From contig JAPKCL010000001.1 of the NCBI GenBank assembly GCA_028822955.1, forward strand, positions 1 through 37,034: a stretch of DNA of 37,034 bases. Direction: 5' to 3'. Under the pieces are notes generated by a model, which searched no databases, was not told the origin of the DNA, and saw only the letters and a program-made list of their open reading frames with translations. A program made the position numbers and the translations under genes. Below are positions 26,366-34,254 of the stretch, in pieces. Each line of letters begins with the position of its first letter. The first letter of the stretch is position 1. The stretch is from Candidatus Poseidoniaceae archaeon. GTDB lineage: Archaea > Thermoplasmatota > Poseidoniia > Poseidoniales > Poseidoniaceae.

Positions 26366-26641
26366 TTAACGAGAGCCTTCGACAAAGATGAAATTAACAA
26401 AGACTTGGAAAGCAAGAAACCAGCCCACTATCATCACAAAGATTGCTAAACCACCCGGTTCATTACCCGTAATCATGTCGTGTGCGATGATGAGGGCTGC
26501 CAATCCGAGTAAGAAAAAAACTCTGTAAATGATTTGAGTTAAAATTCGAGCCTTTGCTGACATTGTTCGCCATCCAGCGAATCCGAACCAACGTGCGACA
26601 AAACTTGCCTCTTGCTCTTTGTTTGTAAGACCTTGATCCAT
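26366..26641 (-). CDS. Small two-span membrane protein of the SPFH operon
   Basis: A 91-residue protein with a hydrophilic N-terminus of about 30 residues, then two hydrophobic segments (IIYRVFFLLGLAALIIAHDM and GGLAIFVMIVGWFLAFQVFVNFI) joined by a short TGNEPG turn. The pattern recalls small DUF4282-like membrane proteins, but I am not confident of homology. Its ATG lies 2 bp after the stop of the ribbon-helix-helix gene, so the two are translationally linked. It is the last gene of the four-gene operon. Confidence 0.75.
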   Translation of the reverse strand: MDQGLTNKEQEASFVARWFGFAGWRTMSAKARILTQIIYRVFFLLGLAALIIAHDMITGNEPGGLAIFVMIVGWFLAFQVFVNFIFVEGSR

Positions 26642-26643
26642 AT

Positions 26644-26787
26644 TTATTCGCCTCGCTGTTCTATGATTGCTTTTCTGAGAAGAAACTCAATCTGGCCATT
26701 CACTGAACGCATGTCAGTCTCAGCCATGCGCCTTAACACCTCATGGAGTTCGGGGTCAATTCGCAGCAGTACCTTCTTTTTCGTCAC
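26644..26787 (-). CDS. Arc/CopG-type ribbon-helix-helix regulator, 47 aa
   Basis: A tiny gene with a GTG start preceded by GGGGTGA at good spacing. The product starts with the basic strand TKKKVLLRIDPELHE, followed by helix A (VLRRMAETD) and the turn-helix B signature MRSVNGQIEFLLRKAI. This is the full length of an Arc/MetJ/CopG ribbon-helix-helix DNA-binding domain; the strand residues that would enter the major groove are K4, V6, L8 and R9. Such proteins dimerise and bind short tandem repeats. It sits between two small membrane-protein genes (18 nt and 2 nt gaps). No toxin partner is obvious, so a role as operon autoregulator is favoured over toxin-antitoxin. Confidence 0.82.
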   Translation of the reverse strand: MTKKKVLLRIDPELHEVLRRMAETDMRSVNGQIEFLLRKAIIEQRGE

Positions 26788-26805
26788 AATCTTTCACCCC
26801 TTTCA

Positions 26806-27027
26806 TCAAAGAAAGATCTTAATTAATCCACTACCGATTTGAAAGATTCCCAGAACTACCATTATTATTTGAGTAAAATAATACGACTTAGTGGCATCTT
26901 CCTTTGACATCCAACCCTTGCCGCTCACATATACCCCTCCACGGGTAAAATTGTAAGCAGCGTAGCCAAACAAAAGCAGGGCTATCAGGAAACTGGGTAG
27001 AGACCAAAGAATGAGGTCTGTGTTCAT
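26806..27027 (-). CDS. Small two-span membrane protein after the SPFH gene
   Basis: A 73-residue protein with a first span at about 7-27 (LWSLPSFLIALLLFGYAAYNF), a polar loop with GKGWMSKEDATKSYYF, and a second span at about 53-71. It begins 9 nt after the SPFH gene stop on the same strand. I do not recognise the family. The fixed position between the SPFH and regulator genes suggests a membrane partner of the SPFH protein. Confidence 0.75.
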   Translation of the reverse strand: MNTDLILWSLPSFLIALLLFGYAAYNFTRGGVYVSGKGWMSKEDATKSYYFTQIIMVVLGIFQIGSGLIKIFL

Positions 27028-27036
27028 AAAAGCGCC

Positions 27037-27978
27037 TCACTGATACAAGGTGCCCGCGTTGACAATCGGCGTCGTATCTGTCTCTGAACAGAGTACAACG
27101 AGTAGGTTACTGACCATCGAGGCTTTTTTGTCTTCATCCAATACGATGATGTTCTTCGCACTGAGTTGCTCAAGGGCAAGTTCGACCATGCCAACTGCTC
27201 CTTTGACAATCTCTGTGCGTGCTGCAACAACTGCGCTTGCTTGCTGGCGACGAAGCATAGCCTGTGCGATCTCTTGGGAGTAAGCAAGGTGGCTAATACG
27301 TGCTTCAAGAACTTGAATTCCTGCTCGCTTTAGACGGGCTTCGATTGAAAGTTGTAGCTCTTGGGCAATCAGTTCTTGATGGCTCGAAAGTGCGATACCT
27401 CCCACATCCTTGTCTTCGATAATATCGTAAGGATATTTCGTTGCCATAGCGCGCAATGCTGCTTCACTTTGAATTTGGACATAATCACGGTAGTTGTCGA
27501 CTTCAAACAATGCTTCAGCGGTATCGACAACTTTCCAGACGACGACTGCGCCGATTTCAATTGGGTTTGCATTGACATCGTTAACCTTGAGTTTTGTAGA
27601 TTCAAAGTTGCGGATTCGAAGAGATATCTTCTGCTTTTCAAACAGCGGATTGAGGAGGTAATGGAAACCTTCATCGTCGACGGTTCCGGCATATTTGCCG
27701 AAAAATTGCAGTGCGACTCCTTCGTTAGGATTGACGATGAGATAACTGTTGAACATCATGAACCAAGCAAGACCGATGGTGATTTGAAGAAGAATTCCAA
27801 GGGCGAATCCGAATCCCCCGAACGCATAGAGGATGAAGGTGGCGAAGAAAAGAAGTGGCACTCCTAAGATGTGAATGCCGAGGCCGGCAAAACCGCTGAT
27901 GGTGGTTTTTTCTACATCCTTGAACATGATTTCATCCAATCTTGGCTCGGCAATTTTTTGTGATGGCGTTGCTTGCAT
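27037..27978 (-). CDS. SPFH (band 7/stomatin-like) membrane protein
   Basis: Members of this family form large membrane-bound oligomers that organise membrane domains or regulate proteases. Two hydrophobic segments near residues 30-70 anchor the N-terminus. The SPFH domain follows from YLIVNPNEGVALQFFGKYAGT through the IRNFESTKLKVNDVNANPIEIGAVVVWKV core to the DIIEDKD and QELQLSIEARLKRAGIQVLEARISHLAY segment, then a C-terminal Ala/Gln-rich helix (AQAMLRRQQASAVVAARTEIVKG). The ATG at 27978 is preferred to one 12 nt upstream because GGAGAGAG then lies at ribosome-binding distance. It is the first gene of a four-gene operon and shares a divergent control region carrying 11-bp-spaced repeats. The cellular target is not known. 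Confidence 0.9.
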   Translation of the reverse strand: MQATPSQKIAEPRLDEIMFKDVEKTTISGFAGLGIHILGVPLLFFATFILYAFGGFGFALGILLQITIGLAWFMMFNSYLIVNPNEGVALQFFGKYAGTVDDEGFHYLLNPLFEKQKISLRIRNFESTKLKVNDVNANPIEIGAVVVWKVVDTAEALFEVDNYRDYVQIQSEAALRAMATKYPYDIIEDKDVGGIALSSHQELIAQELQLSIEARLKRAGIQVLEARISHLAYSQEIAQAMLRRQQASAVVAARTEIVKGAVGMVELALEQLSAKNIIVLDEDKKASMVSNLLVVLCSETDTTPIVNAGTLYQ

Positions 27979-27997
27979 GACTCTCTCCATTCAATGC

Positions 27998-28026
27998 TAT
28001 CATAGTGATATCATAAAGATATCGTA
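27998..28026. promoter_or_regulatory. Triple TATCRTA repeat, candidate RHH operator
   Basis: TATCATA (27998-28004), TATCATA (28009-28015) and TATCGTA (28020-28026) recur at an exact 11-bp period, one helical turn, in the 93-bp gap between the SPFH operon and the divergent membrane-protein gene. The third copy runs into GTATAAAT (28024-28031), a good TATA box for the rightward gene, and the second overlaps a leftward TATA-like TTTATGATA. Ribbon-helix-helix repressors are known to bind tandem short repeats, and one is encoded in the operon. Confidence 0.6.
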
Positions 28027-28071
28027 TAAATGAGGCCGTTCTGTTTAATATCTCGGCTGGGTGGACAATTT

Positions 28072-28533
28072 ATGGCAAACAAGCCCGTTTTAATCGTTGG
28101 TGGAATCTGTATCGTACTCGCAATTGCATCTTTTGGTATTGCGGGGTCAAGTTGGTCAGATGCCACAGATGAGTTTGAAAACAGTGATGATATGGAGGCG
28201 TTCACAATAGGCCCAGATAACTCGTTTACCTACACATATACTGATGAAAATGGATTGGGTTCTAGTGGATTCCTAGGTACGCTTGGAGCCTGTTGCTGCG
28301 GACTCAGGGGCATCTTACTTCTCGTTGGGGCCTTGACTGGTGGAGCACCGAAACCTATGGTTGTGTACATACCGCAACAAGGAATGCAACAGCAAGGCAT
28401 GATGCCGCAACAACAAATGGGACAAATGCCAGTTCAACAGCCACAATATGCTGTCGGGACTGATATCGATTCCAGTAGTGTGGCGGATACCCCGGTCACT
28501 GTAGATGATTCAACATCGAGTGTCTGGGACTAA
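28072..28533 (+). CDS. Two-span membrane protein with Gln/Met-rich tail, unknown
   Basis: A 153-residue protein. The first span or uncleaved signal is at residues 5-24 (PVLIVGGICIVLAIASFGIA). An acidic external loop follows (SWSDATDEFENSDD). The second span at about 67-91 contains CCC (GTLGACCCGLRGILLLVGAL). Residues 100-125 are rich in Gln, Met and Pro (PQQGMQQQGM repeated), then a Ser/Asp-rich end. The ATG at 28072 follows GGGTGG and is preferred over an in-frame upstream start at 28030. It is divergent from the SPFH gene and shares its repeat-bearing control region, so the two may be co-regulated. No family recognised. Confidence 0.75.
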   Translation: MANKPVLIVGGICIVLAIASFGIAGSSWSDATDEFENSDDMEAFTIGPDNSFTYTYTDENGLGSSGFLGTLGACCCGLRGILLLVGALTGGAPKPMVVYIPQQGMQQQGMMPQQQMGQMPVQQPQYAVGTDIDSSSVADTPVTVDDSTSSVWD

Positions 28534-28543
28534 CTGTGGTGCA

Positions 28544-29614
28544 TCACCGGTCACGAAGCGCCCTGAGCTTATCTTGCAAGGCGGTTTTTCGCTCATCTTT
28601 CTTTTCGCTCTTGTGCCCGTGTTTCATGCGACGTTCAAACATAGAATGTTCCCATAGTCGGATTTCTCCATTTTCAAAACCGAGAGCCAAGCGAGTTGAA
28701 TCTGACGCAATCGATTCACAGCGAGGGCTCTGAGTCGAAACCAAAAGTTCCCCTGAATCGATGTTTCGAATCTCAATTACTCCTTGTGAGCCCGACCATC
28801 GGCCAACCCAGTGAGTTTGATGGCCCTGAAATGAAAAGCCTCCTGATTGGACGGCGACGGGGTCTCCAACTGCAGACCATGCTTCGACTTTGCCGTTTCT
28901 TGAAATGAGAGTACCGTCTTCCAATGCCGCCACATAGCCTTCGGAGGTTGCATAAAGAAGTTCGATGGCACTTTGTTCAGAAGAGATTACTTTGCCTTTC
29001 TGATTCGACACTGCGCCGTTGGCGTGGCCGAAAAGCATGTCAGAGGGGGTGGTTGAACCACAAGTGATCGGGGAATCGGTTTTGACGGCATTATGAGTGA
29101 TAACTCCTTGAGCGTCAAGAGCTGAAAAACCACATTTAGGCCGGCCCAATCCGAAATATAATTTTCCTTTGAATTCTTGAATGGTCCATGGCCGTTCATC
29201 CATTCGCTGAATCCAGTTCATCGTACCATCAAATGAAAAGTTCCAAACGGCTGATTCAAGAAAATCATTATGTTCAATATCGTAGACCGATGATACTGCA
29301 TACAAGTATTCCTCGAAGACATAGAGCGAATCTGCACTGCCCTCTAAGGCATGACTCCATCTCTGGGTGCCTGTTGCCGCTTCAAGACAAACGACATGGA
29401 GGCCAGCGGTTGCAAAGACTGAATCTCCGTGAATGGCAAGAACGGTGATTCTGTCCGGTAGTGTTGCCGTCCATACCAGCTCTCCTTCAGCATCCCAGTG
29501 TTTGAGGTTACCATTCCACCCTCCGGCGAAAATCCCTCCTTCTTGCTCAAGATGAACCGCAGAAACGGATTCGCCAAGAGACCGCGTCATCCATGCCGAG
29601 GCGAAGAGGTCCAT
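28544..29614 (-). CDS. Beta-propeller (WD40/PQQ-like) repeat protein
   Basis: A 356-residue protein of repeating beta-strand units, each with a GG/G-D-S-V-F-A pattern and a Trp near the end of a blade: FAGGWNGNLKHWDAEGELVW, DSVFATAGLHVVCLEAATGTQRW, ALEDGTLISRNGKVEAW, LALGFENGEIRLWEHS. This gives about six or seven blades, mixing WD40-like and PQQ-like features. The last ~35 residues are highly charged (KHGHKSEKKDERKTALQDKLRALRD) and probably helical. There is no signal peptide, so it is likely cytoplasmic and a protein-interaction scaffold. It lies 47 bp downstream of a membrane-protein gene on the same strand, in a possible hflX-led transcript. Confidence 0.82.
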   Translation of the reverse strand: MDLFASAWMTRSLGESVSAVHLEQEGGIFAGGWNGNLKHWDAEGELVWTATLPDRITVLAIHGDSVFATAGLHVVCLEAATGTQRWSHALEGSADSLYVFEEYLYAVSSVYDIEHNDFLESAVWNFSFDGTMNWIQRMDERPWTIQEFKGKLYFGLGRPKCGFSALDAQGVITHNAVKTDSPITCGSTTPSDMLFGHANGAVSNQKGKVISSEQSAIELLYATSEGYVAALEDGTLISRNGKVEAWSAVGDPVAVQSGGFSFQGHQTHWVGRWSGSQGVIEIRNIDSGELLVSTQSPRCESIASDSTRLALGFENGEIRLWEHSMFERRMKHGHKSEKKDERKTALQDKLRALRDR

Positions 29615-29661
29615 GACGCCCTGTTGGGCTGAGCCCCCTTAAGTTGGATGGGGTGCATGGG

Positions 29662-30603
29662 TCACAATTGTCCATTTGAGGGGGTGTTCTCTCCCACCAT
29701 GATATGGCGTTTAGGCACGGCAAAGGTAAGGAGGAATGCGACGATTCCAAAGCAACATGCAGTGTAATAATGGCCCATTCCGAAAAACGAAAGTGATGCT
29801 GCCGTTCTTAGAATAGCGATTGAGCCGGTTTTCATTGCCCATAATGTGAATCCTGTAGCAATCAAAGCAAGGCCAATGAAAGCAAAACCGATGGTGATGT
29901 AAATGCTTGAAGCACCGGAATCCATCAGTGGATGGTCCATTTGTTCTGGCGTCATGTCAATGGTTCGTATCTCGCATTCATCGGCTCCATTCGTACAGGG
30001 CTGGGTAGCGAAATCTTCGGGTGAAGGGACTGTGAAATCGATGGTTGTGAAGCCAATTGGTTCAATCATTGCAGGTGGTGAGAGCAGCACTCGGTTGGAA
30101 TATACGTCGCGGTGCTCGTCACGCTCAACAATGATGTCAACACGTGTTAAACCGGGGTCAAGCCGTTCAAATTCAAATGAGCCATCGGCTTTTGTCAGAA
30201 TTTCTGTTGAATTCCAAATCCCATCATCGTCCCAAGAGAGGTAAAGAGTAGCGTTCTCTAAAGGCTGGTCTTCATGATCATAGACGACGCCTCGAAAAGT
30301 AGCTGTTTCATCTGGTGCTGTCAAAGAAAGACGATAGACGAATTCATCGGGCCGGACAAGACCAGCGTCTGGTGATGCATAATCGACTCCATTAAGGAAA
30401 CCAAGAAGGCAGATGAATAATAAAAATACGCCGATTGCTTGACCCATTGGATGCATGATTGGGTCGGGCATTGTGAGAATGGTTGTTGATGAGGCGAAGG
30501 TGAGTTCTCCTTTTGGCTCAGATAGCCCAGTTAATTCATCGATGTAATCGTCCGCTACGATAATTGGTTCGCTGGTAGAAGTGTCTCCTTCCAACTCGGC
30601 CAT
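29662..30603 (-). CDS. Membrane protein with carboxypeptidase-regulatory-like domain
   Basis: A 313-residue protein. The N-terminal ~50 residues are acidic and soluble. One span near 53-72 (MGQAIGVFLLFICLLGFLNG) is followed by an external beta-sandwich at about 100-195, with the pattern ATFRGVVYDHEDQPLENATLYL and ADGSFEFERLDPG that marks CarboxypepD_reg/DUF4198-like domains. Two cysteines (PCTNGADECE) may form a disulfide. Three closely spaced spans at about 232-300 end the protein. There is no catalytic motif, so a surface or envelope structural role is more likely than an enzyme. It starts 20 bp after the hflX stop, so probably the same transcript. Confidence 0.8.
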   Translation of the reverse strand: MAELEGDTSTSEPIIVADDYIDELTGLSEPKGELTFASSTTILTMPDPIMHPMGQAIGVFLLFICLLGFLNGVDYASPDAGLVRPDEFVYRLSLTAPDETATFRGVVYDHEDQPLENATLYLSWDDDGIWNSTEILTKADGSFEFERLDPGLTRVDIIVERDEHRDVYSNRVLLSPPAMIEPIGFTTIDFTVPSPEDFATQPCTNGADECEIRTIDMTPEQMDHPLMDSGASSIYITIGFAFIGLALIATGFTLWAMKTGSIAILRTAASLSFFGMGHYYTACCFGIVAFLLTFAVPKRHIMVGENTPSNGQL

Positions 30604-30623
30604 GCTTTGCGTAGAACACCGTC

Positions 30624-32057
30624 CTACTTCACTTCAATGCGGTGTTTTGAGTGTGCGAGCAATCTTGCCAAAGCATGCTCATGTATCCAAACACGTAATT
30701 CCACGATACCATCGTCGTGATTGATGCGGCCTGCGACCAATCCAGCATCGTATACATCGGAAACTAAACCTTCTACTGCCCGGCCACCTTCTGCAGGAAC
30801 TGGGAGGAGAAACAAGTCCATAGGTGGGCCGAAAAGATGGAGAAGTATTGTATCCTTGAGTTCCTGCATACCTTCTCCAGAATGGGCTGAAATAAGGATT
30901 GGTTCAGGCAAACCGAGTGCGGCTACTGTTGCAATCCCTTCCTCTTTTTGGGCATCTGTAGCCTGGTCGCACTTGGTCAAAACGGTTACAACGTGGTTGA
31001 CTACGGACGTATCGACAGACTTCCATGGGAATTCTTCATCGATTTCTTCACCGTAAAAGCGAGTGAATACTTCGCTGCGTGAAGTGAACAATTTACGTTC
31101 TAATTCCTCGGGATTGTCACTTACATCTGCTAAAATAAGTAACAAATCGCTTTCCAAGGCTTCTGCTAATGTAGCGCGAAAGGCGTCGAGGGTCGTGCTT
31201 GGAAGGTGGTCGATGAAACCAATTGTGTCGGCTAAAAGAACCCGAGGACTGTCTTCCATCCTGCCGATTACCGTCTCTAAAGTCGAGAATAATTTATCCT
31301 TCACGAGCACTTCTTTACCCGAAAGAGAAAGAAAGAGGCTTGACTTTCCAGCATTGGTGTAGCCTGCTAAACCAACCGTCATAGCCCCGCCACGAGAACG
31401 TTGCTTTCTTCGCTCGGATTGAGCAACGGCATGTTTTTTCTGGCGTTTGCGTAGATGTGAAAGTTCTCGATTCATGTTATCGATGATCCCCTGTAATGCT
31501 GTGATACCGCCACCTCCATACCCCGCTCTTTCGCCCGTTGTTTCTTGATTTGCAAGTTCACGTAGAACGGTTCGGTCACTCTGCATACGCGCAATACGCA
31601 CTTGGGTTCTCGCTTCAAGTGAGGAGGCATGGGAAGTAAACAGGGAGAGTAACAAGCGTACTCGGTCCCAAACCTCCACCCCTACCGCTTCACTCACTCC
31701 GACTAATTGTCGAGGTGAAGCGTTGGTGTGTATCAGTACCAAATCGACATTTTGCCATGGATGATTTGGCAAGGTACGTGAAGTGAGTTCATCGGCGACA
31801 TCTTGTAACCGACCTTTTCCAAAATAACCTCGGGCATCGATATGCCCTGGTTGGTAAAGCGTTTCGACAATCGTAATGCCCATTGTACCTACTAAGGAGA
31901 TGAATTCCAAAGTGTCTTCATCTCCGCGAACCAAGAGTATTGCTTTCCGTCCTTCGTGGTTTGTTCGCGCCTCGCCAAGGTTGACACCCCCGGTTCCGGC
32001 AAGTACAGAAAACTCATCACCGCCCTTCGCCATGGTTCTGCGACGAGTCATCCTCAT
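30624..32057 (-). CDS. hflX: HflX-type ribosome-associated GTPase
   Basis: A 477-residue HflX-family GTPase; relatives split or rescue stalled ribosomes. The N-terminal HflX domain contains YQPGHIDARGYFGKGRLQDV and RPRQLVG-like ASPRQLVGVSEAVGVEVWDR. G1 is GYTNAGKSS (232-240), G2 lies in FSTLET (Thr259), G3 in DTIGF (277-281), G4 is TKCD and G5 is SAHSG. The usual GPGE-containing Gly-rich linker between the HflX and G domains is replaced by GYGGGGITALQ, so that element is atypical. The ATG at 32057 follows GAGGTGG. It is divergent from the Pcc1-like gene with only 24 bp between the start codons. Confidence 0.95.
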   Translation of the reverse strand: MRMTRRRTMAKGGDEFSVLAGTGGVNLGEARTNHEGRKAILLVRGDEDTLEFISLVGTMGITIVETLYQPGHIDARGYFGKGRLQDVADELTSRTLPNHPWQNVDLVLIHTNASPRQLVGVSEAVGVEVWDRVRLLLSLFTSHASSLEARTQVRIARMQSDRTVLRELANQETTGERAGYGGGGITALQGIIDNMNRELSHLRKRQKKHAVAQSERRKQRSRGGAMTVGLAGYTNAGKSSLFLSLSGKEVLVKDKLFSTLETVIGRMEDSPRVLLADTIGFIDHLPSTTLDAFRATLAEALESDLLLILADVSDNPEELERKLFTSRSEVFTRFYGEEIDEEFPWKSVDTSVVNHVVTVLTKCDQATDAQKEEGIATVAALGLPEPILISAHSGEGMQELKDTILLHLFGPPMDLFLLPVPAEGGRAVEGLVSDVYDAGLVAGRINHDDGIVELRVWIHEHALARLLAHSKHRIEVK

Positions 32058-32081
32058 AATAGCCCACCTCTACCAGTTGAC

Positions 32082-32303
32082 ATGAGCGAGTTGCATGAAG
32101 CAACAATTGAATGGACTGGAGAGGCTAAACTCGCTCCCCTTTTTCTTGTAGCCGCTCAGCAATCAAATTGCGAAGTAAGTTCACTTGAAAAAAGCGGTGA
32201 AGTTCATCTTACGGTGAAAATTCAACACTCAAGTCTGCAATCTTTACGGGATATAGTCGATGCTTTGCTGATCGATTTTGCAGATATTGAAGAAGCCGTT
32301 TAG
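32082..32303 (+). CDS. Probable KEOPS subunit Pcc1
   Basis: A 73-residue protein with the alpha/beta pattern of archaeal Pcc1: an N-terminal strand (ATIEWTG), a helix, a second strand and the typical end EVHLTVKIQHSSLQSLRDIVDALLID, in which a strand leads into the S-L-R helix before a final IEEAV. Pcc1 dimerises the KEOPS complex that makes the tRNA modification t6A. Short length limits certainty. The ATG at 32082 has no Shine-Dalgarno, which suggests a leaderless mRNA. It is divergent from hflX and overlaps the convergent exonuclease gene by 4 nt. Confidence 0.6.
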   Translation: MSELHEATIEWTGEAKLAPLFLVAAQQSNCEVSSLEKSGEVHLTVKIQHSSLQSLRDIVDALLIDFADIEEAV

Positions 32304-33079
32304 AGTTTCAAATCCAAGATGACTGGCGCATGGTCAGAAACATCAATGCCGCCTTGCCGTTCGATGCTGACATTTTCAACCAGCGCTGCTGCCGCTGCAT
32401 TGAGGAGGAAATAATCGATTCGCCAACCTCGATTCAGGGCTCGGGCTTGTCCACGGTTTGACCACCATGAATAGATTTTTTCTCCATCCCCTACATGCTC
32501 TCGAAACGCATCAGTCCATCCATCTGCAAGAAGATGGGTGAACCATTCTCGTTCATGTGGTAGAAATCCACTTGATTTTGCATTGCCTTTTGCGTTCCAA
32601 ATATCGTCTTCGGTATGAGCGACATTGAGGTCGCCGCAAACAATAACTGGTTGTTTCGAGGTGAGGTAAGGGGTAAGGAAAGTACGCCATTCAGCCATCC
32701 ATGCATCTTTGAATTCTTGTCGTTCTTGTTTGTTCGAACCACTTGGCAAATAGGTATTGATGCAAGTGAATCCTTGGTGCTCCGTTACTAAAATCCGCCC
32801 CTCAGTATCGCCTTTGTCAACGGTGCCATTCATGCCTGTTTCGATGCTCGTAAACTCGGAACGGGAAAGGGTGGCTACGCCCGAGTAGCCTTTCTTTTCA
32901 GCACAATGCAGATGGGTCTGGTAACCTTCTGGCCAATTCCAATCCTTTGGTAATTGTTCAGGGAGTGCGCGTACTTCTTGGAGCATGATGATGTCTGCAT
33001 CAAAGGCCTCAAAATAATCATCAATTCCTTTTCTGATTGCGGCACGGATGCCGTTGACGTTCCATGAAACGAAGCGCAT
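32300..33079 (-). CDS. xth: Exodeoxyribonuclease III / AP endonuclease
   Basis: Cleaves DNA at abasic sites and removes 3' ends in base-excision repair. The 259-residue protein has the complete exonuclease III set: N7 (SWNVNGIRA), E35 (IMLQEVR), GDLNVAHTEDD with D150 and N152, and the DVSDHAPV motif with D249 and H250. The ATG at 33079 gives the usual MRFVSWNVNG start. A longer version starting at TTG 33115 would overlap the upstream gene by 4 nt, but has no ribosome site and adds a Pro-rich stretch not seen in the family. It is likely in one operon with the FAD-dependent protein upstream. Confidence 0.95.
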   Translation of the reverse strand: MRFVSWNVNGIRAAIRKGIDDYFEAFDADIIMLQEVRALPEQLPKDWNWPEGYQTHLHCAEKKGYSGVATLSRSEFTSIETGMNGTVDKGDTEGRILVTEHQGFTCINTYLPSGSNKQERQEFKDAWMAEWRTFLTPYLTSKQPVIVCGDLNVAHTEDDIWNAKGNAKSSGFLPHEREWFTHLLADGWTDAFREHVGDGEKIYSWWSNRGQARALNRGWRIDYFLLNAAAAALVENVSIERQGGIDVSDHAPVILDLKL

Positions 33080-33111
33080 AATCCGTCCATTGGTTGGAGG
33101 TGGATAAGTGT

Positions 33112-34254
33112 TCAAGGTTTGGCTGCTGTAATACTTCTACCCGCCAAGCGGCCCGATGAGATTGCTCCATCGGCCAATATGTGCTCTCCTTCGACCCAAG
33201 CTCCGGCAAAAAGCACACCGAGGTCGGCCATCGCTTGTTGGGGTATTCGAGAGGAGTCCGTATCGTGAACCGTGATTTTCGATTGTTCAGAATGATGAAC
33301 AATATGTTCTTGCCAGCCGCTGGCTCTCTTGTCAAGGAAAGATTTGAGCGAGGCGAGGCGTTCATCTGCTGAAGCATATCGTGTTTCACCCGGGTCTGTT
33401 TCAAGGCCTCCAATGGCGATGGCAGAAAGGTGACTGCCTTCACGCCCTAGTCGCGGTTGAATCGCTCGATAATCGAGAATAATACGCTGGTGGGGTGTAT
33501 CGATAACTGCGTGTTTTCCAGAAAGAGATTTTGAATCCAAGCCGACTTCAACGAAACTCGCCGTGATTCGTTCGAGGGATGAAAACAAATCTGTGGCCCG
33601 TTGTTCATCCAGTGTTCGAGTGATTTTTCGGGCAGCAGATGGGCCGCATGCTAGAACGATGACGTCGGTCTCGATTTCTCTACCGTCAGCAAGAGTCGCT
33701 TTACCTGGCTCAATTCGTTGTACTTCGGGGCCACATTCGATGAAGACGCCTACCTCATCCAATGCAGCAGCAAGCCGTCCAATCATTCCCGCCCAGCCTT
33801 CATTTGAAACCAGGAGGTGATTTTTTTGCAACCCTGTATATCGAAGGTCGCTCAGTCCACCCCCCCATGATGAAAGGAGTTTACACCCCTCTACTAGGGG
33901 CTCATCACTGTTTGCATCGCGTAAAATTCGTTTATTGGTCACTGAAGTTTTGATATCATCCAAGGGTCGAACGATTCCCTGCCCGATGATTTCGGTACGA
34001 TCGAGACGAAGCGGGGTCGCGGCGAGTTTGACTCGGCTTAATTTCCGAACAAGGTCGTGGAACGGACCTTTCTTGAGAAAAAGGTGGGGTCCAAATCCAA
34101 CTGGGAAATCATCAAGGTTCTGCGTTGTACCTCGACCGCCAATTCTCGAAGAGCGCTCAAGAACGACGACATGGTGGCCTGCTGTTGTTGCTTCGAGTGC
34201 ACAGGCGAGACCCGCTAGTCCGGCGCCAACCACCAAGACTCGCACCATGTCCAT
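33112..34254 (-). CDS. FAD-dependent amine oxidase/phytoene-desaturase-like protein
   Basis: A 380-residue flavoprotein. The FAD-binding Rossmann motif VLVVGAGLAGLACALEA is followed by the acidic end of strand 2 and the SRIGGRG motif (flavin amine oxidase/phytoene desaturase superfamily). NEGWAGMIGRLAAALDEVG and DVIVLACGP are typical of this group. The C-terminal ILADGAISSGRLAGRSI is the second FAD contact. The substrate cannot be told: carotenoid, isoprenoid or amine are possible. The ATG at 34254 follows GAAGGAG at good spacing, preferred over a GTG 9 nt upstream. It is divergent from the GMP synthase subunit gene across 97 bp. Confidence 0.88.
   Translation of the reverse strand: MDMVRVLVVGAGLAGLACALEATTAGHHVVVLERSSRIGGRGTTQNLDDFPVGFGPHLFLKKGPFHDLVRKLSRVKLAATPLRLDRTEIIGQGIVRPLDDIKTSVTNKRILRDANSDEPLVEGCKLLSSWGGGLSDLRYTGLQKNHLLVSNEGWAGMIGRLAAALDEVGVFIECGPEVQRIEPGKATLADGREIETDVIVLACGPSAARKITRTLDEQRATDLFSSLERITASFVEVGLDSKSLSGKHAVIDTPHQRIILDYRAIQPRLGREGSHLSAIAIGGLETDPGETRYASADERLASLKSFLDKRASGWQEHIVHHSEQSKITVHDTDSSRIPQQAMADLGVLFAGAWVEGEHILADGAISSGRLAGRSITAAKP

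Noticed and set aside
26644..26787. Toxin-antitoxin pair with the RHH protein as antitoxin
   Set aside because: The neighbours are two-span membrane proteins and an SPFH scaffold with no known toxin fold; autoregulation fits better, though a membrane toxin is not excluded.
26612..26842. Plus-strand frame of 76 codons over the RHH gene
   Set aside because: It is antisense to the ribbon-helix-helix gene, whose product and ribosome site are far more convincing.
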